A stretch of DNA of 42,684 nucleotides from Rhodoferax sp. (GTDB taxonomy: Bacteria > Pseudomonadota > Gammaproteobacteria > Burkholderiales > Burkholderiaceae_C), in contig JAGPBF010000008.1 of assembly GCA_018063505.1 (NCBI GenBank), forward strand, positions 1-42,684, given 5' to 3'. Below the pieces are notes generated by a model. That model made no database searches and was not told the DNA's origin. It saw only the letters and a list, made by a program, of their open reading frames with translations. Positions within the stretch are counted from its first letter, which is position 1, and each line of letters starts with the position of its first letter. Shown here piece by piece: positions 32,838-41,214 of this stretch. A program made the position numbers and the translations under genes.

Positions 32838-33608
32838 ATGCCGGCATCGCCACGCCACTACCGCTGGATGCGCTGGCCAGCGCTGCTTGCCACACTGGTG
32901 TGCGCGTTGCTGCTGGGCCCGCTTGGAGTGCTGGCCTTTGGCGATATCGACCTGCGCACGCCTTGGCAGCACAGCCAGCGCAACAGCACCGGCCTGGCGC
33001 CCGACCCGGCACAGGTACGTGAAGCCGTGGTGCAGGTGTACGGCGCCCGCACGGTGCGCTGGCGCGGCGCATTCGGCATCCATCCGTGGATCGCCGTCAA
33101 GCGCAGCAACGCCGACACCTACACCAGCTACCAGGTCATCGGCTGGCGCGCCTACCGCGGCGGCGACGCACGGGTGGGCACCGAGATGCGCGAACCCGAC
33201 AGCCGCTGGTTCGGCGCCGCGCCGCAACTGCTGGTCGAACACCGTGGGCCCGGCGTTGACGCCCTGATCGACCGGATCGAAGCCGCGGTGCAATCCTACC
33301 CCTGGGGCACAAGCTACCGGCTCTGGCCCGGCCCCAACAGCAACACGTTTGTCGCTTACGTGGCGCGGCAGGTTCCGGAACTGGCGCTGGACCTGCCGCC
33401 GACGGCGATCGGCAAGGACTATCTGGGCCCGACGACCTTCGTCGCCAAGGCGCCCAGCGGCACCGGCTGGCAGGTCTCGTTGTTCGGACTGGCCGGCGTG
33501 ACCGTGGCGCGCGAAGAAGGCCTGGAGATCAACCTGCTGGGACTGGGTTTCGGCATCGACCTGAACGACCAGCGTCTGCGGCTGCCGGGATGGGGCACCT
33601 GGCCTTGA
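32838..33608 (+). CDS. DUF3750 domain-containing membrane-anchored protein
   Basis: A 256-residue protein with an N-terminal transmembrane anchor at about residues 12-34 (WPALLATLVCALLLGPLGVL). The DUF3750 domain follows, including AFGIHPWIAVKR and the signature YRLWPGPNSNTFVAYVAR, and ends in a Gly/Leu-rich segment that may be membrane-associated. Function is unknown. It starts 10 bp after the MarR stop and may be co-transcribed, but the link to aromatic catabolism is probably incidental. Confidence 0.82.
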   Translation: MPASPRHYRWMRWPALLATLVCALLLGPLGVLAFGDIDLRTPWQHSQRNSTGLAPDPAQVREAVVQVYGARTVRWRGAFGIHPWIAVKRSNADTYTSYQVIGWRAYRGGDARVGTEMREPDSRWFGAAPQLLVEHRGPGVDALIDRIEAAVQSYPWGTSYRLWPGPNSNTFVAYVARQVPELALDLPPTAIGKDYLGPTTFVAKAPSGTGWQVSLFGLAGVTVAREEGLEINLLGLGFGIDLNDQRLRLPGWGTWP

Positions 33609-33620
33609 GTCAGGCCGCGG

Positions 33621-34580
33621 CTACAGACCGCGCAGAAACCCCAGCAACAATTCGTTGACCTGCGCCGCCCGCTCCCGCTGTATCCAGTGGCCCGCCCCTT
33701 CGAGGATGTGGCAGCCACGCAGGCCCGGCAAGGTGGTGCTGAAACGGTCGATCTGCGATGCTGATGCCGGGAAGCGCAACACACCGTCGCGTTCGCCGGC
33801 GATGAACATCGACGGCTGGCGGATCACGGCGCCACGCCACGGCGCCAGCAGCTCGGAGTTCAGGCGCAGGCAGCGGTACCAGTTGAGCCCGCCGCGAAAA
33901 CCCGCGCGGTCGAACTCGCCGGCGTAATAGGCGACATCATCCGCATCCATCCATGCAGGCAACACCTCGGGGTCGATGGTGTTGGCCAGAAATCCGGCAC
34001 CCGGCGCCAGCATGCCGAAGCTGGCCTGGCCCGGCGCATCACCCGACCCGCTGAAGTGGATGCGCCGGATCGACGCTGCCACATCGCGCTCGAACTCGGC
34101 TTCGGCCACGCCCGGAGCCTGGAAATACTGCATGTAGAAGTTCTGCACGCCCTGCTTCTCCAGCGCGCTGATCAGGTCGACCTTCCATGGCGGCGCATAC
34201 GGCACGCTCATGCCGACGACCGCACTAAACAGGTCCGGCCGCATCAGCGCAGCATGCCAGGCCACCGGCGCACCCCAGTCGTGGCCGACCAGCACCGCCT
34301 GCTTCTCGCCCAGCGCCTTGAGCAGGCCGACCATGTCGCCGACCAGGTGCAGCAGCGTGTAGTGGCGGGCATCCTGCGGCGCGTCGGTGCCGCCGTAACC
34401 ACGCATGTCCGGCGCCACGGCGCGGTAACCGGCCGCCGCCACCGCGGCCATCTGGTGCCGCCACGAATACCAGCTCTCGGGCCAGCCGTGGCAGAACAGC
34501 ACCAGCGGTCCGCTGCCCATGCTGGCCACCCGCATGCGGATGTCGTCGAGTTGCAAGGTGTCGAATGGCGCTTCGGTCAT
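33621..34580 (-). CDS. Alpha/beta hydrolase, epoxide-hydrolase type
   Basis: A 319-residue alpha/beta hydrolase. The oxyanion motif HGWPE is at 31-35, the nucleophile is Asp101 in GHDWGAPV, an acid is near 265 in GERDGV, and the His is His298 in GAGHWIQRE. Tyrosines in the cap near 149 and 235 could be the ring-opening acids. An Asp nucleophile with HGWPE is typical of soluble epoxide hydrolases (or dehalogenase relatives). It converges with the DUF3750 gene. The substrate is unknown; the nearby catabolic genes hint at a xenobiotic or plant metabolite. Confidence 0.88.
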   Translation of the reverse strand: MTEAPFDTLQLDDIRMRVASMGSGPLVLFCHGWPESWYSWRHQMAAVAAAGYRAVAPDMRGYGGTDAPQDARHYTLLHLVGDMVGLLKALGEKQAVLVGHDWGAPVAWHAALMRPDLFSAVVGMSVPYAPPWKVDLISALEKQGVQNFYMQYFQAPGVAEAEFERDVAASIRRIHFSGSGDAPGQASFGMLAPGAGFLANTIDPEVLPAWMDADDVAYYAGEFDRAGFRGGLNWYRCLRLNSELLAPWRGAVIRQPSMFIAGERDGVLRFPASASQIDRFSTTLPGLRGCHILEGAGHWIQRERAAQVNELLLGFLRGL

Positions 34581-34704
34581 GGTGTCGGTCCGGGTATCAA
34601 GACAAGGCAGTACTGATGCGGGGGCAGCGCGTACACCGGGCGGCGCTCACTGGCAACCTCCATGCTGCGCATTGCGGAATTCGCCTTGGGAACGGCCCGG
34701 CGGC

Positions 34705-35622
34705 TCATGCAAACACACCTTGCGCCCACGACGGGTCGGTGAGGTGGTCGATCCACCAGCGCAAGGCCCGGCCGGTCTCCCCGGCGCGCCAGGCCACGGT
34801 GCTCTGGCTGGGCGGAAGCGGTGTCTCCGCCTGCAGCAGGACCAGTCGGCCCGCATCGACATGGGGCTGGGCCATGCCCCTGGGCAGAAAGCCGCAGCCG
34901 ATGCCCTGCAGGATGGCTTCGAGCTTGGCGCCATGGTCGGGCATCGACAACTGCAGGGAGTTGTCGAGCAGGCCATACGACAGGTGCGGCAGGCTGCGCG
35001 TGGTGTCGCCGAGCACGACGGCACGGTACTGCGCGATCTCGGCGTTGCTGATGCTGCCACTGCGACCGGCCAGCGGATGGTCGGGCGGCGCCGCCAGCAC
35101 GAACTCCAGTTGCCACAGCGGCGCGCACTCGAAGCCACCACCGGCCGGGCCGCCCGCGGGTGCACCCACCACCAGATCGGCGCGACCGGACATCAGCGCG
35201 TCCCAGGAGCCGGCCACCGCCTCGCGCCGCACCTGCACCGAAGTCTGCGGCGCGGCTTCGAAGAACGCCCGCAGCAAGGGCACCATCGGTTTCATCGGGA
35301 TCACCTCGTCGAGCGAGAGCACCAGCAGCGGCTCCCAGCCGGTGGCGATCAGCTGCACGTGCGCATCGAACGCGGCTGCGCGCTCCATCAGCGGCCGGCC
35401 GCTGTCGAGCAGGCTGCGGCCCTTGGTGGTGAAGCGCGCGCTGCGACCCGAGCGGTCGAACAGGGTCAGGCCCAGGTTCTCCTCGAGGTTGCGCACGGCA
35501 TGGGTGATGGAAGAGGTCACCACGCACAACTCCTGCGCAGCGGCGGCGAACGAACCATGGCGGTCGATGGCGTCGAGCAGACGCAGGCTTTCGAGTGATA
35601 CGCGTTGGTGTCGTCTAGTCAT
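34705..35622 (-). CDS. LysR family transcriptional regulator
   Basis: A 305-residue LTTR. The helix-turn-helix covers SLESLRLLDAIDRHGSFAAA and continues AAQELCVVTSSITHAVRNLE. The effector domain starts about residue 90 (LLVLSLDEVIP), and GGFLPRGMAQPHV-like text (here GCGFLPRGMAQPHV) is near its end. The ATG at 35622 gives the standard N-terminus. It is divergent from the MhpA-like gene across 116 bp that contain a TCCAA-N9-TTGGA dyad, so it is the probable regulator of that gene set. Confidence 0.9.
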   Translation of the reverse strand: MTRRHQRVSLESLRLLDAIDRHGSFAAAAQELCVVTSSITHAVRNLEENLGLTLFDRSGRSARFTTKGRSLLDSGRPLMERAAAFDAHVQLIATGWEPLLVLSLDEVIPMKPMVPLLRAFFEAAPQTSVQVRREAVAGSWDALMSGRADLVVGAPAGGPAGGGFECAPLWQLEFVLAAPPDHPLAGRSGSISNAEIAQYRAVVLGDTTRSLPHLSYGLLDNSLQLSMPDHGAKLEAILQGIGCGFLPRGMAQPHVDAGRLVLLQAETPLPPSQSTVAWRAGETGRALRWWIDHLTDPSWAQGVFA

Positions 35623-35646
35623 CGTTCGATCCCATGCAACGGGGCT

Positions 35647-35665
35647 TCCAAAATCATTCATTGGA
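35647..35665. promoter_or_regulatory. Candidate LysR-type operator
   Basis: TCCAA (35647-35651) and TTGGA (35661-35665) form a perfect dyad with a 9-bp AT-rich spacer (a T-N-A type site) midway in the divergent gap between the LysR gene and the MhpA-like gene. Confidence 0.4.
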
Positions 35666-35738
35666 CCTGCGTCAAACCCGTGGATAAGCTCGTGTCCGCA
35701 TCGATCGACCACTACGGAAAAGCGCCTGGCCAAGCTCC

Positions 35739-37385
35739 ATGAATCATGACACCGCCATCTCCCGGCCGACAGGCGATAGTACCCAATCGACGCGTTCCAC
35801 CTTGCGCCGGCACTTTGATGTTGCCGTCATCGGTTACGGACCCGTCGGCGCCACGCTGGCCGGCCTGCTGGGACGCGCCGGCCTGACGGTCGGCGTGTTC
35901 GACAAGGCCGGCGCGATCTATCCGCAGCCACGCGCCGTCGGGTTCGACCATGACGCCATGCGCCTGTTCCAGCGCATGGGCGCGGCGCAGGCACTCGCGC
36001 CGCATATCGCCGATTTCCGCGACTCCTGCTACTACGGGGCCGACGGCCAGCTGATACGCAAGGTGGCCCGGCTCCCGCCGCCGTTTCCATTGCATTGGGC
36101 ACCCAACTACACCTGCGACCAGCCCGCAGTGGAGGCGGTATTGCGCGCGACGGTCGATGCCATGCCGGCGGTGGAAGTGCACCTGGACAGTTGCCTGACC
36201 GGGTTGCAAGACGATGGCCAGGGTGTTCGTTTTGCGGTTCGCGAGGCGCCGGCGCAGAGCACCCAACACTACAGTGCGGCTTATCTGGTAGGTTGCGACG
36301 GTGCGTCGAGCACGGTGCGGCGCAGCATCCGCGCCGAGCTTGCCAGCATGGCGTACGACGAACCCTGGATCGTGGTCGACCTGCACGTGGACCCGGCCTA
36401 CCTCGATCAGTTGCCACAGACGAATGTGCAATATTGCGAACCCCAGCGCCCATCGACCTACATCGTCTGCCCGGGCAATCACCGGCGCTGGGAATTCATG
36501 GTGCTCGACGGCGAACCGCGCGAGGGGGAGCTGAGCGAGCAAAGGTTGTGGGCCTTGCTGCAGCGTTGGGTCGACCCTGCCCATGCGCGGATCTGGCGTG
36601 CGGCCGCCTACCGTTTCCATGCGCTGGTGGCGCGGCAATGGGATTCGGGACGGGTGTTCCTGGCCGGCGACAGCGCCCACCAGACACCGCCTTTTCTGGG
36701 CCAGGGCATGTGCCAGGGGTTGCGCGACGCCGGCAACCTGGCGTGGAAGCTGGCCATGGTGGTCCAGGGCCGCGCCGATACGCGCCTGCTGCAGACTTAT
36801 ACCGAGGAACGTCGCCCCCATGTGCAAGCGACGACGCTGCTGGCCAAGGAAATCGGCTACCTGTTGTCCGAGCGCGACCCCTTGCGGGCCCGCGCGCGCG
36901 ATGCGCGGCTGCTCGAGGAAGGCGGCGGCAGTGCACGCACGCTGATCCGCCAGGAGATGATCCCCGGCATCACCCACGGGCTGATCGCGGCCGATGCCCC
37001 ATTGGCCGGTGTGACCCTCCCACAACCGCGGGTCCGAAACGCCGACGGCCGCAACTGCCTGCTCGACGATCTGCATGAACCCGTCTTCCAGATCCTGGCA
37101 AGCCGCCGTGCCGACATACCGGGATTGCGCGAACTCGCGCAAGCCGCTGGCGTGGCGCTTGTAGTCGTGTGCAATGGCAGCGGCGCGGCCGGTGACGACC
37201 CTCCGGAGTCGGTATCCGATCTCGATGGCCTGTTGCTGCCATGGTTCGAAGCCCATGGCGTTCAAGGCGTTCTGGCGCGGCCTGACCACTATGTCTATGG
37301 CGGTTTCACGGACCTTGCCGGCGCCAGAAGCCTGCTGCACATGTTGGAGAACACCCGGGTGCGCTGCACCCCGGCACTCGCATGA
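35739..37385 (+). CDS. FAD-dependent aromatic hydroxylase, MhpA-like (3-(3-hydroxyphenyl)propionate hydroxylase family)
   Basis: A 548-residue flavin monooxygenase. After a ~26-residue N-terminal tail comes the FAD motif DVAVIGYGPVGATLAGLLGR, then the DG motif (VGCDGASSTVRRSI) and the second FAD motif GDSAHQTPPFLGQGMCQGLR followed by DAGNLAWKL. This order and text match MhpA/PheA-type hydroxylases with a C-terminal thioredoxin-like domain. The family ortho-hydroxylates phenylpropanoids or phenols using NADH and oxygen. No mhpB/C/D/E genes follow, so the product is not processed by the usual mhp route here. It is first of the plus-strand set. Confidence 0.88.
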   Translation: MNHDTAISRPTGDSTQSTRSTLRRHFDVAVIGYGPVGATLAGLLGRAGLTVGVFDKAGAIYPQPRAVGFDHDAMRLFQRMGAAQALAPHIADFRDSCYYGADGQLIRKVARLPPPFPLHWAPNYTCDQPAVEAVLRATVDAMPAVEVHLDSCLTGLQDDGQGVRFAVREAPAQSTQHYSAAYLVGCDGASSTVRRSIRAELASMAYDEPWIVVDLHVDPAYLDQLPQTNVQYCEPQRPSTYIVCPGNHRRWEFMVLDGEPREGELSEQRLWALLQRWVDPAHARIWRAAAYRFHALVARQWDSGRVFLAGDSAHQTPPFLGQGMCQGLRDAGNLAWKLAMVVQGRADTRLLQTYTEERRPHVQATTLLAKEIGYLLSERDPLRARARDARLLEEGGGSARTLIRQEMIPGITHGLIAADAPLAGVTLPQPRVRNADGRNCLLDDLHEPVFQILASRRADIPGLRELAQAAGVALVVVCNGSGAAGDDPPESVSDLDGLLLPWFEAHGVQGVLARPDHYVYGGFTDLAGARSLLHMLENTRVRCTPALA

Positions 37386-37407
37386 AGGAGCTTGCCCCCG
37401 CGACAAC

Positions 37408-37432
37408 TGCATGGCATGCAACGCGCCATGCA
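37408..37432. promoter_or_regulatory. Perfect 8-bp inverted repeat upstream of the second Bug gene
   Basis: TGCATGGC (37408-37415) and GCCATGCA (37425-37432) are separated by 9 bp in the 175-bp gap after the hydroxylase. An A-run follows rather than a T-run, so an operator is likelier than a plus-strand terminator. Confidence 0.35.
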
Positions 37433-37560
37433 AAAACCATCACTCGACGCACCAGACAGCCCTTCGTAGACTGCCCGCCAGGCATCACCTGGTGGACACA
37501 TGCCAAGGACGGCCAGCTGCGCCGGACCCGCTTGCCATCAACACAAAGAGGAGACACCAC

Positions 37561-38547
37561 ATGACACTCAACCGCCGCAAGACACTTGGCCGCCTTGCCA
37601 CATCACTGCTCGCAGCCACGGGCGCGCTGGCATTGAGCCCCGCAGTGGCACAGAACTTCCCGGCCAAACCGATCCATATCGTGGTTCCGACACCGGCGGG
37701 CACCGGACCGGATGTCGACATCCGCAAGATGAGCGTGCACCTGGGCAACATCCTGGGCCAGCCGATCATCATCGAGAACCGGCCCGGCGCGGCCACCCGC
37801 ATCGCGATCGAATACGTGGCCAAGGCAGCCCCCGATGGTTACACCTTGCTGGTCGGAACCCCCAGCATGACGACCGCGCATTTCCTGTACTCGAAGCTGC
37901 CCTTCGACGTCCAGCGCGATCTGGTGCCGGTCGGGCTCGCCTCGGTGACCAACTACACCTTGACGATCAATGCCGACGTGCCCGCCAGGACCCTGGCCGA
38001 ATACATCGCCCTGGCCAAGTCCGATCCGAAATACGCCGACTTCGGCACGCTGGGCCCGGGCTCGGCCGGTCACCTCACCGCGGCCTGGTTCGGATCACTC
38101 ACCGGCGTACAGACCCGCTACATCCACTACAACTCGGCAGGCCAGATCACGGCGCTCGCCGCCGGCCAGATTCCGGCCACGTTCGAGGCCATGCTGCCTG
38201 TTGCGCAATTGCGCCAGGCCGGCAAGCTGCGCACATTGGCCACCTCCGGCACCAAGCGCCACCCGCTGATGCCCGATGTCCCGACCTTCGCCGAAGCAGG
38301 CCTGCCCGCGCTGCAACCGCTGGTCTGGATCGGCCTGCTGGCACCGACCGGCACACCACCGGCGGTCGTCAAGAAGCTCAGTGCCGCGTTGGCGCAGGTG
38401 GCGAAGATGCAGGAGACCATCGACTTCCGTCTCTCGGTGGGCAGCGAGTCGGTCGGCAACACGCCGGAGGAGTTCGCCGCCTTCCTCGACGCGGAACGCG
38501 AGAAGTGGGGCAGCGTCATCAAGAAGCTCGACCTGAAGCTGGACTGA
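37561..38547 (+). CDS. Bug-family tripartite tricarboxylate transporter receptor (orphan)
   Basis: A 328-residue periplasmic binding protein. The signal peptide ends at SPAVAQ before NFPAKPIHIVVPTPAGTGPD. Typical Bug segments follow: NRPGAATRIAIEYVAKAAPD, FGTLGPGSAGHLTAAWF and IPATFEAMLPVAQLRQAGKL. An AGAGGAGA ribosome site supports the ATG at 37561. No permease genes are nearby. It is the second orphan Bug receptor in the window and heads the run that includes the SDR and DUF3500 genes. Confidence 0.9.
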   Translation: MTLNRRKTLGRLATSLLAATGALALSPAVAQNFPAKPIHIVVPTPAGTGPDVDIRKMSVHLGNILGQPIIIENRPGAATRIAIEYVAKAAPDGYTLLVGTPSMTTAHFLYSKLPFDVQRDLVPVGLASVTNYTLTINADVPARTLAEYIALAKSDPKYADFGTLGPGSAGHLTAAWFGSLTGVQTRYIHYNSAGQITALAAGQIPATFEAMLPVAQLRQAGKLRTLATSGTKRHPLMPDVPTFAEAGLPALQPLVWIGLLAPTGTPPAVVKKLSAALAQVAKMQETIDFRLSVGSESVGNTPEEFAAFLDAEREKWGSVIKKLDLKLD

Positions 38548-38576
38548 ACACTTCGCACGACACCCGAAAGGACAGG

Positions 38577-39356
38577 ATGGATCTCGCAATACGTGGCCGC
38601 AAAGCCCTCGTGGCCGCCTCCAGCAGCGGCCTGGGCCTGGCCTGCGCCAGCGCCCTGGCACGCGAAGGCTGCGAGGTCGTCATCAACGGCCGGGACCCGG
38701 CGCGACTGGAACATGCGCGCCAGCAGATCGCCGACACCGTCGGCGTCGAGGTCCGCACCCTGTGCGCCGATATCAATACCGAAGCCGGCCGGCAGACCCT
38801 GGTGCAGGCCTGCCCGCAGGCCGACATCCTGGTCAACAACAATGCCGGGCCACCGCCCGGGGTGCTGGCCGACTGGGACCATGCCGCCTGGCTGGCCGCG
38901 CTGGAAGCCAATTTTCTGGCGCCGGTGCTGCTGATCCGCGCCTTGTTGCCGGGCATGCGCGTACGCCGGTTCGGGCGCATCGTCAACATCACCTCGGCCA
39001 TGGTCAAGAGCCCGCGCCCGCACATGGCCTTGTCCAGTTCGGCCCGCACCGGCCTGACCGCGTTCTCCAAGGCGATGGCGCTGGAGGCGGCAGCAGACAA
39101 CGTGACCATCAACAACCTGCTGCCCGAGCGCATCGACACCCCACGTCAGGAGTTCATGGCCCAGCGCATGATGAAGGCACAGGGCATCGACATGGCCGAA
39201 GCGCGCCGGCGCATCGTGCAGACCATTGCCGCGCGGCGCATGGGCACGCCGCAGGAGTTCGCCGATGCCTGCGCTTTCTTGTGCAGCGCGCAGGCCGGCT
39301 TCATCTCCGGCCAGAACCTCCAGCTCGACGGGGGCTCCTACGCGGGCCTGCTGTAG
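38577..39356 (+). CDS. SDR family protein lacking the catalytic Tyr and Lys
   Basis: A 259-residue short-chain dehydrogenase fold. The nucleotide loop is AASSSGLG (14-20), with Ala in place of the first Gly of the usual TGxxxGxG; NNNAG follows at 87-91. Ser140 is present in NITS. The position of Tyr is Ser153 and of Lys is Arg157 (ALSSSARTGLT), so the classical proton-transfer pair is gone. The C-terminal GFISGQNLQLDGGSYAGLL is normal for the fold. It belongs to a divergent SDR subgroup and may do a different reaction or bind rather than turn over. AAAGGACAG precedes the ATG; its TAG directly abuts the next ATG. Confidence 0.87.
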   Translation: MDLAIRGRKALVAASSSGLGLACASALAREGCEVVINGRDPARLEHARQQIADTVGVEVRTLCADINTEAGRQTLVQACPQADILVNNNAGPPPGVLADWDHAAWLAALEANFLAPVLLIRALLPGMRVRRFGRIVNITSAMVKSPRPHMALSSSARTGLTAFSKAMALEAAADNVTINNLLPERIDTPRQEFMAQRMMKAQGIDMAEARRRIVQTIAARRMGTPQEFADACAFLCSAQAGFISGQNLQLDGGSYAGLL

Positions 39357-40661
39357 ATGACACGCCCATCGGCCAGCAGCTTCCGCGCCCATTTGCGCAG
39401 CCCCGACGATCCGCGCATCGCCGGCATCTCCGAACTCGACGCCTACTCCTTCGTCGACCGTGTGCTGGCCCACCCGGTTCGGGCGCAGTTGTTCGACGGC
39501 TGGCTGCAGCGGTACCGCGAAACCGAATTCGAAGGCATCACGACCGATGGGCAATGCATTCCCGACCTGTTTGCACTGGCCGACAACGGCGCGCCGGTGG
39601 TGGCGGCACAGGCTGCCGCCTTGCAGCTGCTGTCGATCGTCGATCCACCGCAACGCGCGGCACTGTGCCATCGGATCGACGCGCGCCAATGGCGGGCCTG
39701 GATGAACCCGGAGCTGTATCTGAACCGCTTCGGTCTGCGCCTTGACGAGGTGCCGGCGCCGGTGCAGCAGGCCGTGCTGGACGTGCTGCGCGCCAGCCTG
39801 AGCGCGGCGGGTTACGAACGTACGCGCACCCTGATGCGCATCAACCACTTCCTGGGCGAACTGGTCAACGCGCCGCGAATCCTCAACGAGTTCAGCTACA
39901 ACTTCAATCTGTTCGGAACGCCATCACGCAGCGAACCCTGGGGCTGGAACTTCTACGGTCACCATGTCTGCCTCAATTGCCTGATGCTTGGCGGGCAGAT
40001 GGTGGTGACGCCCGTGTTCATGGGCGCCGAGCCCAACTGCATCGACACCGGGCCGCACGCCGGACTGACGGCATTCACCGACGAAGAAAGCTTGGGACTG
40101 GCACTGATGCAAAGCTTGCCGGCCCAACAGCAGCGACGCGCACAGCTTTACCGGCTCAAGCGCGACCCACGGATGCCACCCGGACGGATTGCCATCGGCG
40201 ACGAGCTGCATCTGGCAGGGGCGTTTCAGGACAACCGGGTGATTCCGTACGAAGGTGTCTGTGCCGCAGACTGGAGCAGCGCACTTCAGCGTCAGCTGCT
40301 GGCGCTGATGGCAAGTTATCTACGCTACCTTCCGGCCGAGCCGCTGCGTGCTCGCATGGCCGAGATCGAACGCCATCTGGCGAACACGCATTTCTGCTGG
40401 ATCGGTGGCTTCGAGGAAGACAGCCCTTTCTACTACCGGATCCAGAGTCCGGTGCTGATCATCGAGTTCGACCACCATGCCGGCGTCTTCCTCGGCAACG
40501 CCGAGCCGGAGAAGTTTCACGTCCACACGCTGGTGCGCACGCCCAACGGCAACGACTACGGCATGGCGCTGGTGCGCCAGCACTGCGAACTCCGGCAACA
40601 GGTGCTGCGGGACGCATGTCTGCACCAGGCTCCGGATGGTGGCCACCATCGACACACCTGA
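39357..40661 (+). CDS. DUF3500 domain-containing protein
   Basis: A 434-residue protein matching DUF3500 along its length. It has FNLFGTPSRSEPWGWNFYGHH in the middle, GGQMVVTPVFMGAEPN next, and the C-terminal IEFDHHAGVF followed by HVHTLVRTPNGNDYGMAL. Conserved His, Asp and Glu clusters suggest a metal-dependent enzyme, but no activity is established in my knowledge. No signal peptide is evident. The ATG follows the SDR stop without any gap (TAGATG), implying translational coupling and joint function. Confidence 0.85.
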   Translation: MTRPSASSFRAHLRSPDDPRIAGISELDAYSFVDRVLAHPVRAQLFDGWLQRYRETEFEGITTDGQCIPDLFALADNGAPVVAAQAAALQLLSIVDPPQRAALCHRIDARQWRAWMNPELYLNRFGLRLDEVPAPVQQAVLDVLRASLSAAGYERTRTLMRINHFLGELVNAPRILNEFSYNFNLFGTPSRSEPWGWNFYGHHVCLNCLMLGGQMVVTPVFMGAEPNCIDTGPHAGLTAFTDEESLGLALMQSLPAQQQRRAQLYRLKRDPRMPPGRIAIGDELHLAGAFQDNRVIPYEGVCAADWSSALQRQLLALMASYLRYLPAEPLRARMAEIERHLANTHFCWIGGFEEDSPFYYRIQSPVLIIEFDHHAGVFLGNAEPEKFHVHTLVRTPNGNDYGMALVRQHCELRQQVLRDACLHQAPDGGHHRHT

Positions 40662-40721
40662 GCGCCGACGCGTTGGCGCAGCAGTGCCGGCCTGCATTTC
40701 AAGACTCTTGAGGAATCCACC

Positions 40722-41144
40722 ATGACACTGGACGAACTGGATCTGCAGATCGCCTGCGCGCGACTGCCGGTCGCTTATTGCTGGGCCTTCGACACACGCA
40801 ATGTCGAGGCCTTCGCCGATCTTTTCTGTGCCGACGCGCAGTGGCATCGGCCCACCGGCGAGACCGTCGTCGGCCGCGAACAGATACGCACATCTTTCAT
40901 GAAACCGCTGGTCGGCATCTTGCGCCATGTCGCCAGCAACGTGCTGGTAACGCCAGTGGACCGGCAGCATGCCAACGGCGTGTCACTGGCCACCGTCTAT
41001 CGCGGCGCGGAGCGCGCCGACGCGCCACCGATCCTGCCCGCGCCGATCCATGTCGTGCAATACGACGATCGGTATCGACGCGACGACGATGGCCGCTGGC
41101 TGATCGCGTCACGCCGGACCACGAAGGTGTTTGTGGCCAGCTGA
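40722..41144 (+). CDS. SnoaL-like/NTF2-fold protein
   Basis: A 140-residue alpha+beta barrel protein of the SnoaL_4/NTF2 group. It starts with LDLQIACARLPVAYCWAFDT, has FADLFCADAQWHRPTGETVVG and ends with the DDDGRWLIASRRTTKVF strand. Members include ring-hydroxylating dioxygenase small-subunit-like proteins, dehydratases and cyclases; catalytic residues cannot be assigned. GAGGAAT lies before the ATG. It lies 60 bp after the DUF3500 gene on the same strand. Confidence 0.82.
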   Translation: MTLDELDLQIACARLPVAYCWAFDTRNVEAFADLFCADAQWHRPTGETVVGREQIRTSFMKPLVGILRHVASNVLVTPVDRQHANGVSLATVYRGAERADAPPILPAPIHVVQYDDRYRRDDDGRWLIASRRTTKVFVAS

Positions 41145-41214
41145 CACCGCACCGACTGCGCGGCGCAGACGCGCGCCAGGTGGTGATGCCGGGATTGCCC
41201 GCTACCATCTGGTC

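Noticed and set aside
38127-39848. Minus-strand open frame opposite the Bug/SDR/DUF3500 genes
   Set aside because: Composition and position mark it as a shadow of three clear plus-strand genes.
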